From the NCBI RefSeq assembly GCF_005937885.2, contig NZ_CP042176.1:2661501-2725500 (forward strand): DNA of 64,000 nucleotides, in the 5' to 3' direction. The position numbers were made by a program, and so were the translations under genes. Under the pieces are notes generated by a model that made no database searches, was not told where the DNA came from, and saw only the letters and a program-made list of their open reading frames with translations. Positions 50,752 to 60,308 of the stretch are shown here, piece after piece (position 1 is the first letter of the stretch; each line of letters starts with the position of its first letter). This stretch comes from Bradyrhizobium sp. KBS0727. GTDB lineage: Bacteria > Pseudomonadota > Alphaproteobacteria > Rhizobiales > Xanthobacteraceae.

Positions 50752-53538
50752 TCACTGCGTAGTGACAAGACCCAGGGTCTGCGCGCGTGATACCGCTTGC
50801 GCGCGCCTCTCCACACCCAGCTTGGTGAAGACGCTCTTGAGGTGCGACTTCACGGTCTCAGGACCGATGTAAAGGCTCCGGGCGATTTCCTTGTTGGACA
50901 ATCCTCCCGCAATCAGCGTGAGAATGTCGGTCTCGCGGGGACTCAATGCCTGCAGGGCCTGGACTCTGAAGGTCGGCGCAAGGCGATCTTGCCGGGCCCT
51001 TTGGGAATCGGCCACGAGCCGATCAACATAAGACGTCAAGTGCGCGCCAATACTGCCGCTCTGCTGGGCCATCTGGACGAGGTCGGAAGTGAACGAACCC
51101 TCGTCCAAAATGATCTGATAGAGACCCCCGCTGGCGCATGCGGCAAGGATACGGCGAAATCGACTTGTTGCTTCCGCGGCCTTGCCAAGGCGTAGCTGAA
51201 GGGCCGAGATTCGAATCTCGACCCGGATCAGGAAGTAGCGATGGTCGGCCGCTTCGGTCTCACGCTGAAGCTCCCGCAGGATAGACATCGCCTCCTCGGG
51301 GCGCTCCTGTTGTCCCAGCAAATGAGCTTGGGCCAGTTTGTGGTCCCATTGAATTTCCGACCATGCACAAAGTCGCGGCGCAGGGTACTTTCTCGTAAGC
51401 CGCTCCAGCCGATCGACGCACGCGGCGCCTTCATCGACGCGGCCTTCGTTGAGGTAAAGCCGCGCTTGTTCTGCTGTCGCGGCTGCCGTCAACCTTCCCC
51501 AATCCTGTGCGATGCCATGGTTTTCGGCCCGCTCCAGCAGCGTGTGGGCACGCTCGAGGTTCATTCGAGCAACTGCGACTCTAGCCATCACGAAATAGGC
51601 GCTGCGAACGCAGTCGAGCATCGTCCCGGAGTTGATCAGCGATGCGCGATCGATCACCAACGCTTCTGCCTCGTCGAGCTGGCCCTGCTCGTACAAAATC
51701 CGTGCAATCAGACTGATAGGCAAAGCCGCTGCCACCGAGTGCGGGCCAACATACTGCTCCGCAATGCGCAATCCCTCACGATAATGCCCCTCCGCCGTGG
51801 CGAGGCGTATCTGCCGCAGCTCGGCGACGCCTTGCAGGCAACGCCGATATACCGACGCGAATACGTTTCTCCGGTCTTCCTCCGGCGAATAGGGCATCCA
51901 GGGCGTCGCATAAAACTGCTTGAAGTCACCAGCATGCAGGTGGCCGTAACGAACGACGTTTGAGGCAACATTGGCAGTCCAGGGGTCGGACGAGCGGTTC
52001 ACGCAATCCTGCGCCAGAGGCAGCGCTCTCTCACTGTCATCCTTCAGCGCGATGGCAACAGAGCGGATCGCCTGGCATTCGCACAGCAAATCGCTCTCCG
52101 GCAGCCGAGTAGCAGCGATATCGCTCTCTATTTCAGTTGCGAGCTGCAGGGCCTCATCAAAACGTAGCGCTAGCGCCAATCCCCAGGCGATTGCCAACCT
52201 GACCTCGGGCTGGCCCCGCATCAGTTCGTCGGGAAACTGGCGCTGCCATTCGAGCAAGGTGAAGAGATCGCCTCTCTTTATCAAGGCCATCGCGCAATTT
52301 TTGATCCAGCCGATCGCACGATCCGCAGCGCCGGCTGCAATCGCGTGCTGAACCGCGTCGGTCCATAATTCGTGCGAGGCATACCAAAGCGCGGCACGTC
52401 CGTGCAGTTCAGGAATTTCAATGCCGCGGTCCGTCTCCAGCCTCTGTTTCAAATATTCGGCAAGCAGCGTGTGATAGCGAAACCACACCCCGTCATTATC
52501 GAGCGGGGTGAGCAGCATTTGGCGTTCGGCAAGCGATGCCAGGATTGTGCGGCTCGAGCTCGAACCGGTTACGGCCTCGCATAGCGGACCGGAGAGCCGA
52601 TCGAGAATGGCCGTTCGCAGCATGAAGTCGACCATTTCGACGGGAAGCGTATCCAGCATCTCCGACAAATAGGCTGCAATTGGACGCTGCGAACCTGAGA
52701 GGCTTTGTACATATTCCTTGAAGGCCAATCCGAACTGTGATGGCATCGACGCAACAATTCGCAGGGCGGCGGGCCACCCTTCGGTCTTGCGTTGCAACAG
52801 TTGGACGTCGGGGAGTTCCAGCATGCCAGGCTTGGCGTGGTCCAGAAACGCCTGTGTCTCCTGCATGTCGAATCGCAGGGCGGCGGAATCTATCTCGATC
52901 AACTGATTCTGGGCGCGCAGGGTCGCGAGTGGCAGGGGAGGTTCGGTGCGCGTCGTAAGTACCACATGACAATGAGACGGCGCGTGCTTCAGAAAGTACG
53001 CGACCGTCTGGTGGATGCGGGAAGCCCTGAGCCAATGATAGTCTTCGAGAAACAGATAAACATCATCGTCAATCTCTGCCAGATCGTTGATCAGGCTCGA
53101 CAGGATCGCTGTCGGGTCGATCAGGTTGTTCTCGAGGATCAGCCCAATCGCGCCGGCGCCAACGTCCGGACAGGCATGGTGCAGGGCCTGTGATACGTAG
53201 AATAGAAACCGCGTGGCCTCGTCGTCGTCTGAATCGATAGTCAGCCAGGCAACGCAGTCGCCGCGTTGCTCGAGCTGCTCGGCGCAAGCGGCCGCCAGCG
53301 AGCTCTTGCCGAAGCCCGCCGGCGCCTTGATGACGGCAAGTCGCTTGGCGGGGAGTTCGGACAAGACCGCGACGAGCCGGGGACGTGCGACCAGCCCGCC
53401 GAAGCGTGCCGGTAAAATTTTGGTCGCGAGGAATGGCAGCTGTCCCCTGGCAGGCGAGGTAGCCGTCCTACTAGCAACATTGCTCGATCGCGGCTGGATC
53501 AAGGGCTCCCCCTTTATCGCCGTGAGTGCTCCCCCCAT
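50752..53538 (-). CDS. MalT-like LuxR-family regulator (STAND ATPase)
   Basis: A 928-residue regulator. The N-terminal ATPase has Walker A APAGFGKSS at 72-80 and the acidic Walker B end FLEDYHWL; TEGWPAALRI and the LSEMLDTLP block are typical of the MalT/LAL type. A long TPR-like middle leads to a C-terminal LuxR helix-turn-helix (LSPRETDILTLIAGGLSNKEIARSLYIGPETVKSHLKSVFTKLGV). MalT-type proteins are activated by a small ligand and ATP. It is unlike the winged-helix copies around it (DNA-binding at the opposite end). The start region contains a C6-GAAT-G6 hairpin covering the ATG. Confidence 0.92.
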   Translation of the reverse strand: MGGALTAIKGEPLIQPRSSNVASRTATSPARGQLPFLATKILPARFGGLVARPRLVAVLSELPAKRLAVIKAPAGFGKSSLAAACAEQLEQRGDCVAWLTIDSDDDEATRFLFYVSQALHHACPDVGAGAIGLILENNLIDPTAILSSLINDLAEIDDDVYLFLEDYHWLRASRIHQTVAYFLKHAPSHCHVVLTTRTEPPLPLATLRAQNQLIEIDSAALRFDMQETQAFLDHAKPGMLELPDVQLLQRKTEGWPAALRIVASMPSQFGLAFKEYVQSLSGSQRPIAAYLSEMLDTLPVEMVDFMLRTAILDRLSGPLCEAVTGSSSSRTILASLAERQMLLTPLDNDGVWFRYHTLLAEYLKQRLETDRGIEIPELHGRAALWYASHELWTDAVQHAIAAGAADRAIGWIKNCAMALIKRGDLFTLLEWQRQFPDELMRGQPEVRLAIAWGLALALRFDEALQLATEIESDIAATRLPESDLLCECQAIRSVAIALKDDSERALPLAQDCVNRSSDPWTANVASNVVRYGHLHAGDFKQFYATPWMPYSPEEDRRNVFASVYRRCLQGVAELRQIRLATAEGHYREGLRIAEQYVGPHSVAAALPISLIARILYEQGQLDEAEALVIDRASLINSGTMLDCVRSAYFVMARVAVARMNLERAHTLLERAENHGIAQDWGRLTAAATAEQARLYLNEGRVDEGAACVDRLERLTRKYPAPRLCAWSEIQWDHKLAQAHLLGQQERPEEAMSILRELQRETEAADHRYFLIRVEIRISALQLRLGKAAEATSRFRRILAACASGGLYQIILDEGSFTSDLVQMAQQSGSIGAHLTSYVDRLVADSQRARQDRLAPTFRVQALQALSPRETDILTLIAGGLSNKEIARSLYIGPETVKSHLKSVFTKLGVERRAQAVSRAQTLGLVTTQ

Positions 53539-53639
53539 TCGGGGGGTACTCCCGGTGACGAAAGTGTACGATCTCTGTTAGCGAGAGGGAAGCGCCGGAC
53601 ATCATGGGACAAAGCTAACCGGAGAGGCGAAGCAAGCTC
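53539..53639. promoter_or_regulatory. Divergent promoter region of two STAND regulators
   Basis: A 101-nt gap between the MalT-like gene (minus) and copy 4 (plus), so both promoters must lie here or in the 5' ends of the genes. CCCCCCATTCGGGGGG at its left edge (53526-53541, approximate) overlaps the MalT-like start codon. Confidence 0.4.
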
Positions 53640-56588
53640 ATGTCTAACAGGACCGCACGCTTGGGTTTCGCACGTATAGTTGAACACCCGGACAGGCAAA
53701 CCAGGTCCAGGCCAAGAACCATGGTTGACAATGAAGCTCAAGGAAATCTGCAGTTTGGCCCCTTTGAGCTTTCGGGCAGGGAAAGGGTGCTGCGGCGCGC
53801 GGGTGAGGTGTTGCCCCTTGGCAGCAGGGCCCTTGACATTCTGATCTACCTGGCCGGGCGTCCGGGAGAGGTGATCGCAAAGCAGGAACTGATCGATCAC
53901 GTCTGGCCGGACGTGACCGTCGAGGACGGGAGCATCCGGGTCCACGTCGCCGCGATCCGCAAGGCACTTGGTGACGGCCAATTCGGCACCCGATACATCA
54001 CAAACATCAAGGGACGGGGCTACTCGTTCGTCGGCAACGTTGTCTCCCGCGCTGGCGGCACGGAAAGCGGGAACGCCAGGCTCCGGCCACAAGGCAGGCT
54101 CTCGCTGCGACCGATCACGATGATTGGGCGCGAACTGATCGTCAGCGAGGTCAGCGACAAGCTGCGGGAAGCGCGGTTCGTAACACTGCTCGGTCCTGGC
54201 GGCATTGGCAAGACGACCATCGCCCTGGCGGTTGGCCGCGCCGTTGCCGAAGATTTTGGCGGCAAAGTCCATTTTGTCGACCTGGAGAGCCTTACCGACC
54301 CGCGGCATGTTGCGGGAACCGTCGCGACAGCTCTGGGACTTGCGCTCAAATCGAAAGATCCCGGCCTGGAGCTGGTCGACCTCGTTCGCGCGCAGAAGCT
54401 TCTTATTATTCTCGATAGCTGCGAGCACATGATCGAGGCGGTCGCGTTGCTTGCCGAGCAACTGTACCAGGAAACGGAGCAGACCCATCTTCTGACCACG
54501 AGTCGCGAATTGCTGAAAGTAGAGGGCGAGCATTGCTGCCGGATTCTTCCCCTTGATGTTCCACCGGACGGGTCAGAGCAGACGGCAAATACCGTGCTTC
54601 GATATCCGGCAGTGCAATTGTTCGTACGGCGCGTGGCGGCGAGGGCGGGGGGCGTCGTTCTCACCGACGAGGAGGCACCGTTCGTTGCGGAAATGTGCCG
54701 GAAGCTGGATGGCATACCCTTGGCAATTGAACTCGCAGCGGGCCAGGTCGCCGTACTTGGCATCAAGAACACGGTAGCGCGCCTGGTGTCTCGGCTGGAA
54801 TTGTTGAGACTAAGCCATCGGACGGCCGTCCCCAGGCACCGGACACTCAAGGCGACACTGGATTGGAGCTACGATCGGCTGTCCGACGCCGAGAGGATTG
54901 TTCTTCGGCGCATCGCTCCTTTCGTCGGTCATTTCACCCTCGAGGGCGCGCGGGATGTCGCGGGTGCACTCGACGTGGGCGCCGGAGAAATTTTTGACGC
55001 CATCGCCGGCCTGGTCGAGAAGTCGTTGATAACAACCCGGATCGACGAAACGCGGGCGCAGTATCGCCTGCTGGACACGACGCGGGCCTATGCGCTCGAA
55101 AAACTGGAGGAACATGGCGAGTTCGGTCCAATCTCCTTGCGGCATGCGGAATACGTCACCGAACAGCTCGAATCGCAAAAAGAAATGTTGTCGGCTTTGC
55201 CAAGGGCTGAAAGAGTTGCGGCCTATTCCCGGCAACTCAGCAATATCAGATCGGCGCTGGAATGGAGCTTTGGATCGCACGGCAACAACAGGATCGCGAC
55301 AAGACTTGCGGTCGCTTCGACGCTGCCATTTATGGAACTGTCGCTATTGACCGAATGGCAGGGCTGGGCAGAACAGGCAATAGCCCGGCTGCAAGGTCGG
55401 TATGGGAACTCCCGCCACGAGATGGAGGTTTCCGCTTCGCTGCCCCTGGTATCGATGGACACTGAAAGCAGCAATCCAGACGTTCGCTCAGCTTCTTCCG
55501 GGGCGCTCGACCTTGCGCCCATGCGGCAGGACCTTGCGCGCGAGTTCAGGCTCCTGAGCGGACTGTTCCTGCATTCGAGCTGGACCACCGACATTCACCG
55601 CGCGCTCGATGTCGCCGCGCGAAGCCAAAAGGTGGCTTTGAAAATCGGAGATCCCGACGACATGGCGTTCGCTGAAACGATGTTGGGCGCTGCCAATCAT
55701 TTGGCGGGAAATCATCTTGCTGCACAGAGGCATTTCGAAGCCAGCCTGCGCCACTCGGCATCGGGCTCGCGCCAGCGCGCTGGACACTATTTGTTTCACC
55801 ACACCACCCTCTCGCTGGCCGGCATGGCGCGTTCTCTATTGTACAGGGGGGTGCTCGACCAATCATTGGACTACGCAAAGCTCGCGATAGAGGAGGGGGA
55901 AAAATCCGGCTATCCGGCGACATTGGGCCGGGCCCTGATTCTGATTCTTCCGGTCTATCTGGCGCTGGAGGATTGGCAGAGGTCAGAGCAGTACATCGTG
56001 CAATTGAGCGACCTCTCCGCAGCTCACGCCCTCAAGCCGCTCCAGGCCATCGCAACCGGGCTGCGAGGCCGGTGGCTTCTGCTTCAAGGCAACGTTCGCG
56101 ACGGCGTTCCGTTGCTGAAGAGAGCGTCGGAAGAGCTTGAGGCCCAACGTCATGAAATGCTCAATATGGATTTTGTCAGCGATCTCGGCGCGGGTCTTGC
56201 GGCTTCTGGGCTTCACGAGGAGGCATTGACGCTGGTGGCGAATGCCCTTGATCTCCAGAAACGTGGGGGAAAATTTCTGTTCGTGCCCGCCTTGATGAGA
56301 GTGAAGGGCTTCATCCTGGCGTCACGATCGGCCGAGGACTATTCCGAAGCAGAAACATGCTTTCTGTCGGCAATCGACTGGGCCAAACGCCAGTCCGCCG
56401 GCTTGTTTGAATTGAAGGCTGCGACGGACCTGGCGGAGCTGCTGCTGAAGCAGGCCCGCGTGGCGGAAGCCTACCAACACCTCAGCGCGGCTCTTGATCG
56501 AATGCCGGTTGGGATAGTTTCGCCCGACCACAAGCGCGCCCTGAAAATCCTCGACCAGCTCCAGTCCGGCATCGAAGGCGTCCGCTAA
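53640..56588 (+). CDS. Winged-helix / STAND-ATPase / TPR regulator, copy 4
   Basis: A 982-residue regulator of the same design: winged helix at about 39-135 (FGPFELSGRERVLRRAGEVL, IKGRGYSFVGNV), Walker A GPGGIGKTT at 185-193, Walker B LIILDSCEHM, LLTTSREL sensor, DGIPLAIELAAGQ, and a TPR-like C-terminus. It is the closest relative of copy 1 (12746-15601), sharing long stretches in the C-terminal half (ALEWSFGSHG, ANHLAGNHL, GMARSLLYRG). ATG 53640 follows GGAGAGG; an internal ATG at 53721 is the alternative. A strong hairpin covers its stop codon. Confidence 0.9.
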   Translation: MSNRTARLGFARIVEHPDRQTRSRPRTMVDNEAQGNLQFGPFELSGRERVLRRAGEVLPLGSRALDILIYLAGRPGEVIAKQELIDHVWPDVTVEDGSIRVHVAAIRKALGDGQFGTRYITNIKGRGYSFVGNVVSRAGGTESGNARLRPQGRLSLRPITMIGRELIVSEVSDKLREARFVTLLGPGGIGKTTIALAVGRAVAEDFGGKVHFVDLESLTDPRHVAGTVATALGLALKSKDPGLELVDLVRAQKLLIILDSCEHMIEAVALLAEQLYQETEQTHLLTTSRELLKVEGEHCCRILPLDVPPDGSEQTANTVLRYPAVQLFVRRVAARAGGVVLTDEEAPFVAEMCRKLDGIPLAIELAAGQVAVLGIKNTVARLVSRLELLRLSHRTAVPRHRTLKATLDWSYDRLSDAERIVLRRIAPFVGHFTLEGARDVAGALDVGAGEIFDAIAGLVEKSLITTRIDETRAQYRLLDTTRAYALEKLEEHGEFGPISLRHAEYVTEQLESQKEMLSALPRAERVAAYSRQLSNIRSALEWSFGSHGNNRIATRLAVASTLPFMELSLLTEWQGWAEQAIARLQGRYGNSRHEMEVSASLPLVSMDTESSNPDVRSASSGALDLAPMRQDLAREFRLLSGLFLHSSWTTDIHRALDVAARSQKVALKIGDPDDMAFAETMLGAANHLAGNHLAAQRHFEASLRHSASGSRQRAGHYLFHHTTLSLAGMARSLLYRGVLDQSLDYAKLAIEEGEKSGYPATLGRALILILPVYLALEDWQRSEQYIVQLSDLSAAHALKPLQAIATGLRGRWLLLQGNVRDGVPLLKRASEELEAQRHEMLNMDFVSDLGAGLAASGLHEEALTLVANALDLQKRGGKFLFVPALMRVKGFILASRSAEDYSEAETCFLSAIDWAKRQSAGLFELKAATDLAELLLKQARVAEAYQHLSAALDRMPVGIVSPDHKRALKILDQLQSGIEGVR

Positions 56589-56604
56589 AGCGGACACCTT
56601 CGAT
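56571..56604 (+). terminator. Hairpin spanning the stop codon of copy 4
   Basis: ATCGAAGGCGTCCGC, loop TAAA, GCGGACACCTTCGAT: a 15-bp stem with a single mismatch whose loop holds the TAA stop. No T-tract follows. A probable terminator or mRNA-end stabiliser. Confidence 0.65.
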
Positions 56605-56717
56605 GGCTGTGCTCTGTCTGCGCAGTCGGGTTCAAGTCCTCGCATTGCGATACAAGCCCTACGCCCGCGGTTGGGCGCATGTTGTGGCAGGATTGGTCAC
56701 AGCAGGGTTTGAGTGCG

Positions 56718-58430
56718 ATGGGCAGACTGGTTGCGGACATCATTGTTGAAACCTTGCAGAGCGCGGGCGTCAAGCATTGTTACGGCGTGGTGGGCGACAC
56801 GCTCAACCTGATCGCCCGCTCACTCGAAAAAAGCGAAATCGAGTGGGTGTCGATGCGACACGAAGAGGCCGGAGCGTTTGCTGCGCAGGCGGAGGCGCAG
56901 GTAGCCGATCGCCTGACGGCAGTTGCCGGGAGCTGCGGTCCCGGTAGCCTGCATTTCATCAACGGCATATTCGAGGCCAATCGCAATCGGGCGCCCGTCA
57001 TCCTGATCGCAAGTCAAATCATTCGCGACGAATTGGGTTTCGATTTCATCCAGGAGGTCGACTTCAAGCAGGTCTACAGGGACTGCAGCGTCTTCTGCGA
57101 CATGATCCATACGCCCGAGCAGGCGCGCCGGAAGACCGTGATCGCCTGCCAAACGGCCCTGGCGAAACGCGGTGTTGCCGTTCTGATCGTACCGGCGGAT
57201 ATCTCCGCGTCGGTCGTTAGTGATAGCATCCCTTACGCGGTGCATGTCGCCAGGCCGGTCACGCGGCCGAACGACGCCGATCTCGCCGAGATCGCCGAAA
57301 TTCTCAACAAGAGCGAAAACGTCGTGCTGTACGGCGGATCGGGCTGCCAGGGGGCGCATCAGGAGATTCTCGCGGTCGCCAGCAAGCTGAAGGCGCCGAT
57401 CGCGCATACGTCGCGGGCAAAGGACTTTCTCGAGTTCGACAATCCCTACAACATCGGAATGACCGGAATGCTCGGCAACGAGGCCGGTTATCACGCCTTG
57501 CTGGATTGCGATGCATTGCTGATGCTTGGCGCGGACTTTGCCTGGCGGCAATTCTACCCGGACAAGGCAAAGATCGTGCAGGTCGATATCGACCCGACTC
57601 ACCTCGGACGACGGCATCCGATCACCAAGGGCGTGGTCGGCGACGTCAAGGCGACGATGGCGTCGTTGCTGCCGATGCTGGTCGAGCGCACCGATGCCTC
57701 GTTCCGAAGCGCATACGTCAAACGCTACGCGAAGTATCGGGAGCAGGAACGAGCCAAAGTCGCTGCCGGCCACGATGGCAGCATTCCCGGGAGCTATCTG
57801 ACACAGGTGATCAACCGCCACGCGGCCAAGGATGCATTATTCACGGCCGACGACGGTACCCCGACCGCCTGGGCCTATCGCCATATCGACGCGAACGGCC
57901 AGCGTCGCATGTTCGCGAGCCTGCTTCACGGCACGATGGCCAACGGCATGCCGTCAGCCATCGGACTCCAGAAAGCCGAGCCCGGCCGACAAGTCGTGTG
58001 CATGGCAGGGGACGGCGGAATTTCCATGCTGTTCGGAGACCTGATGACGGTCGTCGCACAGGAGTTACCGATCAAGATTGCCGTCTACGACAACGGCAAG
58101 CTTGGCTTCGTGGAGATCGAGCAAAAGGCCGAGGGCATGCTCGATACCTTCACGAAGTTGAAGAATCCGAACTTTGCGGGGGTTGCGCGCGCGTTAGGTC
58201 TCTGGAGCGAAACGGTCTCGAACGCGGACCAGCTCGAGACCGCGGTGAAGGACTGGCTGGCGCAACCAGGGCCCGCGCTCCTGCACGTGCACGTCAACCC
58301 GATGCAACTCGTCATGCCGCCGTTCACGCAGGTAGAGCCGGCGATCGGAATGGCGCTGTATTCAACTCGCGCCATCCTGCATGGCCGGGGAGGCGATGTC
58401 TGGGAAATGGTGAAGGAGAATTTCCTCTAG
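56718..58430 (+). CDS. poxB: Pyruvate dehydrogenase (quinone), PoxB
   Basis: Thiamine-diphosphate flavoenzyme of 570 residues that decarboxylates pyruvate to acetate and feeds electrons to ubiquinone. Catalytic Glu50 is in MRHEEAGAF, as in E. coli PoxB. Further matches are AGSCGPGSLHFINGIFEANRNRAPV, YGGSGCQGAHQE, FDNPYNIGMTGMLG, and the ThDP motif AGDGGISMLFGDL...DNGKLGF. The C-terminus ALYSTRAILHGRGGDVWEMVKENFL matches the E. coli membrane-binding tail, so it is PoxB rather than acetolactate synthase. ATG 56718 aligns with the family start; 13 more in-frame codons precede it. Confidence 0.93.
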   Translation: MGRLVADIIVETLQSAGVKHCYGVVGDTLNLIARSLEKSEIEWVSMRHEEAGAFAAQAEAQVADRLTAVAGSCGPGSLHFINGIFEANRNRAPVILIASQIIRDELGFDFIQEVDFKQVYRDCSVFCDMIHTPEQARRKTVIACQTALAKRGVAVLIVPADISASVVSDSIPYAVHVARPVTRPNDADLAEIAEILNKSENVVLYGGSGCQGAHQEILAVASKLKAPIAHTSRAKDFLEFDNPYNIGMTGMLGNEAGYHALLDCDALLMLGADFAWRQFYPDKAKIVQVDIDPTHLGRRHPITKGVVGDVKATMASLLPMLVERTDASFRSAYVKRYAKYREQERAKVAAGHDGSIPGSYLTQVINRHAAKDALFTADDGTPTAWAYRHIDANGQRRMFASLLHGTMANGMPSAIGLQKAEPGRQVVCMAGDGGISMLFGDLMTVVAQELPIKIAVYDNGKLGFVEIEQKAEGMLDTFTKLKNPNFAGVARALGLWSETVSNADQLETAVKDWLAQPGPALLHVHVNPMQLVMPPFTQVEPAIGMALYSTRAILHGRGGDVWEMVKENFL

Positions 58431-58614
58431 CTGGGGCATCACCTTCCTTGGTGAGGCGCGACGTGGCAGTGCGTCACCCGGTATCGATTGCCGCATGTTC
58501 GAACTCCAGAGAGAAAGCTTCTGTTAGCTATGAAGCTGTGCTGATGGCGTGGCGATTTCGACCGGCGGGAATAGGCGGGAGGGAACGCGGTGCGCTCCGC
58601 TCCCACGTATCAGA

Positions 58615-59055
58615 TCAAGTGCGGCGAGCGTCGAGGCCAAACCGACCGGCACCGAATGCGACGACCTGCAGGAGACCGCCGGTCATTGCGATATTCTTGA
58701 AGAAGTGGATGAACTGGCCTTGGTCCGCCAGGTTGCTGTGGAAGCCGAGTGCCGTCGCCACCGTGAAGACCGCCAGAACCGCGGCGACGAAGCGCGTACG
58801 ATAACCGACGATCAGCGCTGCGCCGCCGAGAATTTCGACAACAACGGCAATGGCAAGTGCAAGTGGAGCGAAGGGAAGGCCGGCGGATGTGATGTAGCCG
58901 ATCGTGGCGGCCGGCGCCGCGACCTTCGAGAATCCGGAAACCAGATAGATGGCGCTGAGCAGAACCCGCCCGACCAGCGATGCAACAGCGAGGGAGGTGC
59001 TTGAGTCAATCCGATCGGGGAGGTCGCTCTGTGAAACACCAGCGTATTGGGACAT
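58615..59055 (-). CDS. DoxX family membrane protein
   Basis: A 146-residue protein with four hydrophobic segments: LVGRVLLSAIYLVSGFSKV, LALAIAVVVEILGGAALIVGY, FVAAVLAVFTVATALGFHS and IHFFKNIAMTGGLLQVVAFG. FKNIAMTGGLL and the GFSK motif are DoxX hallmarks. The family is linked to redox and thiol stress and quinone-linked reactions, but its chemistry is unresolved. ATG 59055 has GGAAGGAAAA upstream. It is on the strand of the LysR gene, 158 nt downstream of that gene's stop. Confidence 0.88.
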   Translation of the reverse strand: MSQYAGVSQSDLPDRIDSSTSLAVASLVGRVLLSAIYLVSGFSKVAAPAATIGYITSAGLPFAPLALAIAVVVEILGGAALIVGYRTRFVAAVLAVFTVATALGFHSNLADQGQFIHFFKNIAMTGGLLQVVAFGAGRFGLDARRT

Positions 59056-59212
59056 GATAGTTTTCCTTCCTGCAAGCAGGCCGTCCATGATGGAGGGCCT
59101 TGAATGCTGAAGGTTTGCCAGTCCCAGTCATCTCGGAATAGCCGAATAGTATCGAAGCATAGGTTCGAATTTTTAGAACGAAGAATGTTCGATGCCGGAC
59201 GCCGCGCCTTGA

Positions 59213-60202
59213 TCACGACTTGGTACGCCCACCTTTCTTTTTGGGCTTACCGGACTTCTTGGCGGGCTTTCGGTTTGGCTTTGCCGTTATCGTCGCATTC
59301 GGAACCTGGCTTTGGAATCGCGCGATGAGCCAGGCAGCGGCTGGCCCAGGGGGTGTATCGGCCCGATAGATGGCCTCGAGGCTATAGATGCCTCCCTTGG
59401 TGTCGGGCAAGTCGAGGTGAACCAATCGTCCTGAATCGATATCTTCCTGCACCATCGGTACCGGCATGTTGCCCCAGCCAATGCCCACCTTCAGCAGCAT
59501 ATGCTTGGATCCGAGGTCGGCGAGACGCCAGGTGCGCGGACTGGCCACGGCGAAGTCGGTCTTGCCTGTGAGGGGCGAACGGTCCGTCAATACGAGCTGA
59601 ACATGATCCCGCCCTGCTCCAGGCTTGTTTTTGCCAGCGCGTGCCAGCGGGTGATCTGGCGAGGCGACGGGGATCAGAACGACGTTGCCGACGCCGATGC
59701 GCTCGATGCCGGCCACGCCCGCGTCGCCGGGCAGCGGTCCGCTGACGCCGATCGTCGCGACCCGATCGAGCAGCAGTTGAGTTACCCCGCCCAACGCCTC
59801 CATGTGCAGGCGTAGCGTGACAGTCGGAAACTCGGTACGGAACGCCTTCAATGCATCGACGATGCGCGCGGTTGGCAGCATCACATCAAGCGCGAGATGG
59901 ACTTCGGGCTCGAGACCCTGAAGCAGGCCCTTCACCCTGGCCCGAAGCCCGTCAATTCCGTTGGAAACCGTTCGAGCCTCCGCAAGCACCGTGCGACCGG
60001 GCTCGGTCAATTGAGGCTTCCTGGTCGATTCGCGGTCGAACAGGGTGACGCCGAGTTGCGCCTCGAGATTGGAGATCGAGTAGCTGATCACCGAAGTCGC
60101 GCGGTTGAGCTTTCGAGCGGCTCCCGCGAAGCTGCCGACATCGACGACGGTCAGAAAAACTCTCAGCTGATCAAGTGTCGGCGTGCCCGGATCTGAAGCC
60201 AT
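59213..60202 (-). CDS. LysR-family regulator
   Basis: A 329-residue regulator. The N-terminal winged helix (LDQLRVFLTVVDVGSFAGAARKLNRATSVISYSISNLEAQLGVTLFDRESTRKPQLTEPGRTVL) is standard, followed by a periplasmic-binding-protein-like effector domain (about 95-295). The last 25 residues are strongly Lys-rich (KPNRKPAKKSGKPKKKGG), an unusual extension. It is divergent from the pirin gene, with a T-N11-A palindrome between them, so it probably regulates pirin and itself, and perhaps DoxX. Confidence 0.9.
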   Translation of the reverse strand: MASDPGTPTLDQLRVFLTVVDVGSFAGAARKLNRATSVISYSISNLEAQLGVTLFDRESTRKPQLTEPGRTVLAEARTVSNGIDGLRARVKGLLQGLEPEVHLALDVMLPTARIVDALKAFRTEFPTVTLRLHMEALGGVTQLLLDRVATIGVSGPLPGDAGVAGIERIGVGNVVLIPVASPDHPLARAGKNKPGAGRDHVQLVLTDRSPLTGKTDFAVASPRTWRLADLGSKHMLLKVGIGWGNMPVPMVQEDIDSGRLVHLDLPDTKGGIYSLEAIYRADTPPGPAAAWLIARFQSQVPNATITAKPNRKPAKKSGKPKKKGGRTKS

Positions 60203-60211
60203 ATCGATTTC

Positions 60212-60230
60212 CTAGAACATTTCTATCTAG
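60212..60230. promoter_or_regulatory. LysR-type box between lysR and pirin
   Basis: CTAGA-N9-TCTAG, containing the T-N11-A pattern (T60213, A60225) of LysR boxes, 10 nt from the LysR start and about 80 nt from the pirin start. Probable autoregulatory site. Confidence 0.55.
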
Positions 60231-60308
60231 ATTATGCCAGTTTCGTCGATAAGCCAAATCGCCTTAGATCGTGGTCGTTGGAAGCGAGATGCTTTCGAGG
60301 AGGTGACC

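Noticed and set aside
56600..56680. tRNA-like T-loop (GGGTTCAAGTCC) after STAND copy 4
   Set aside because: The flanking 5-nt arms do not pair and no acceptor stem, D-arm or anticodon arm can be drawn upstream.
56718..58430. Acetolactate synthase as an alternative to PoxB
   Set aside because: The C-terminal membrane-binding tail, Glu50 context and GSGCxGAH motif follow E. coli PoxB closely.
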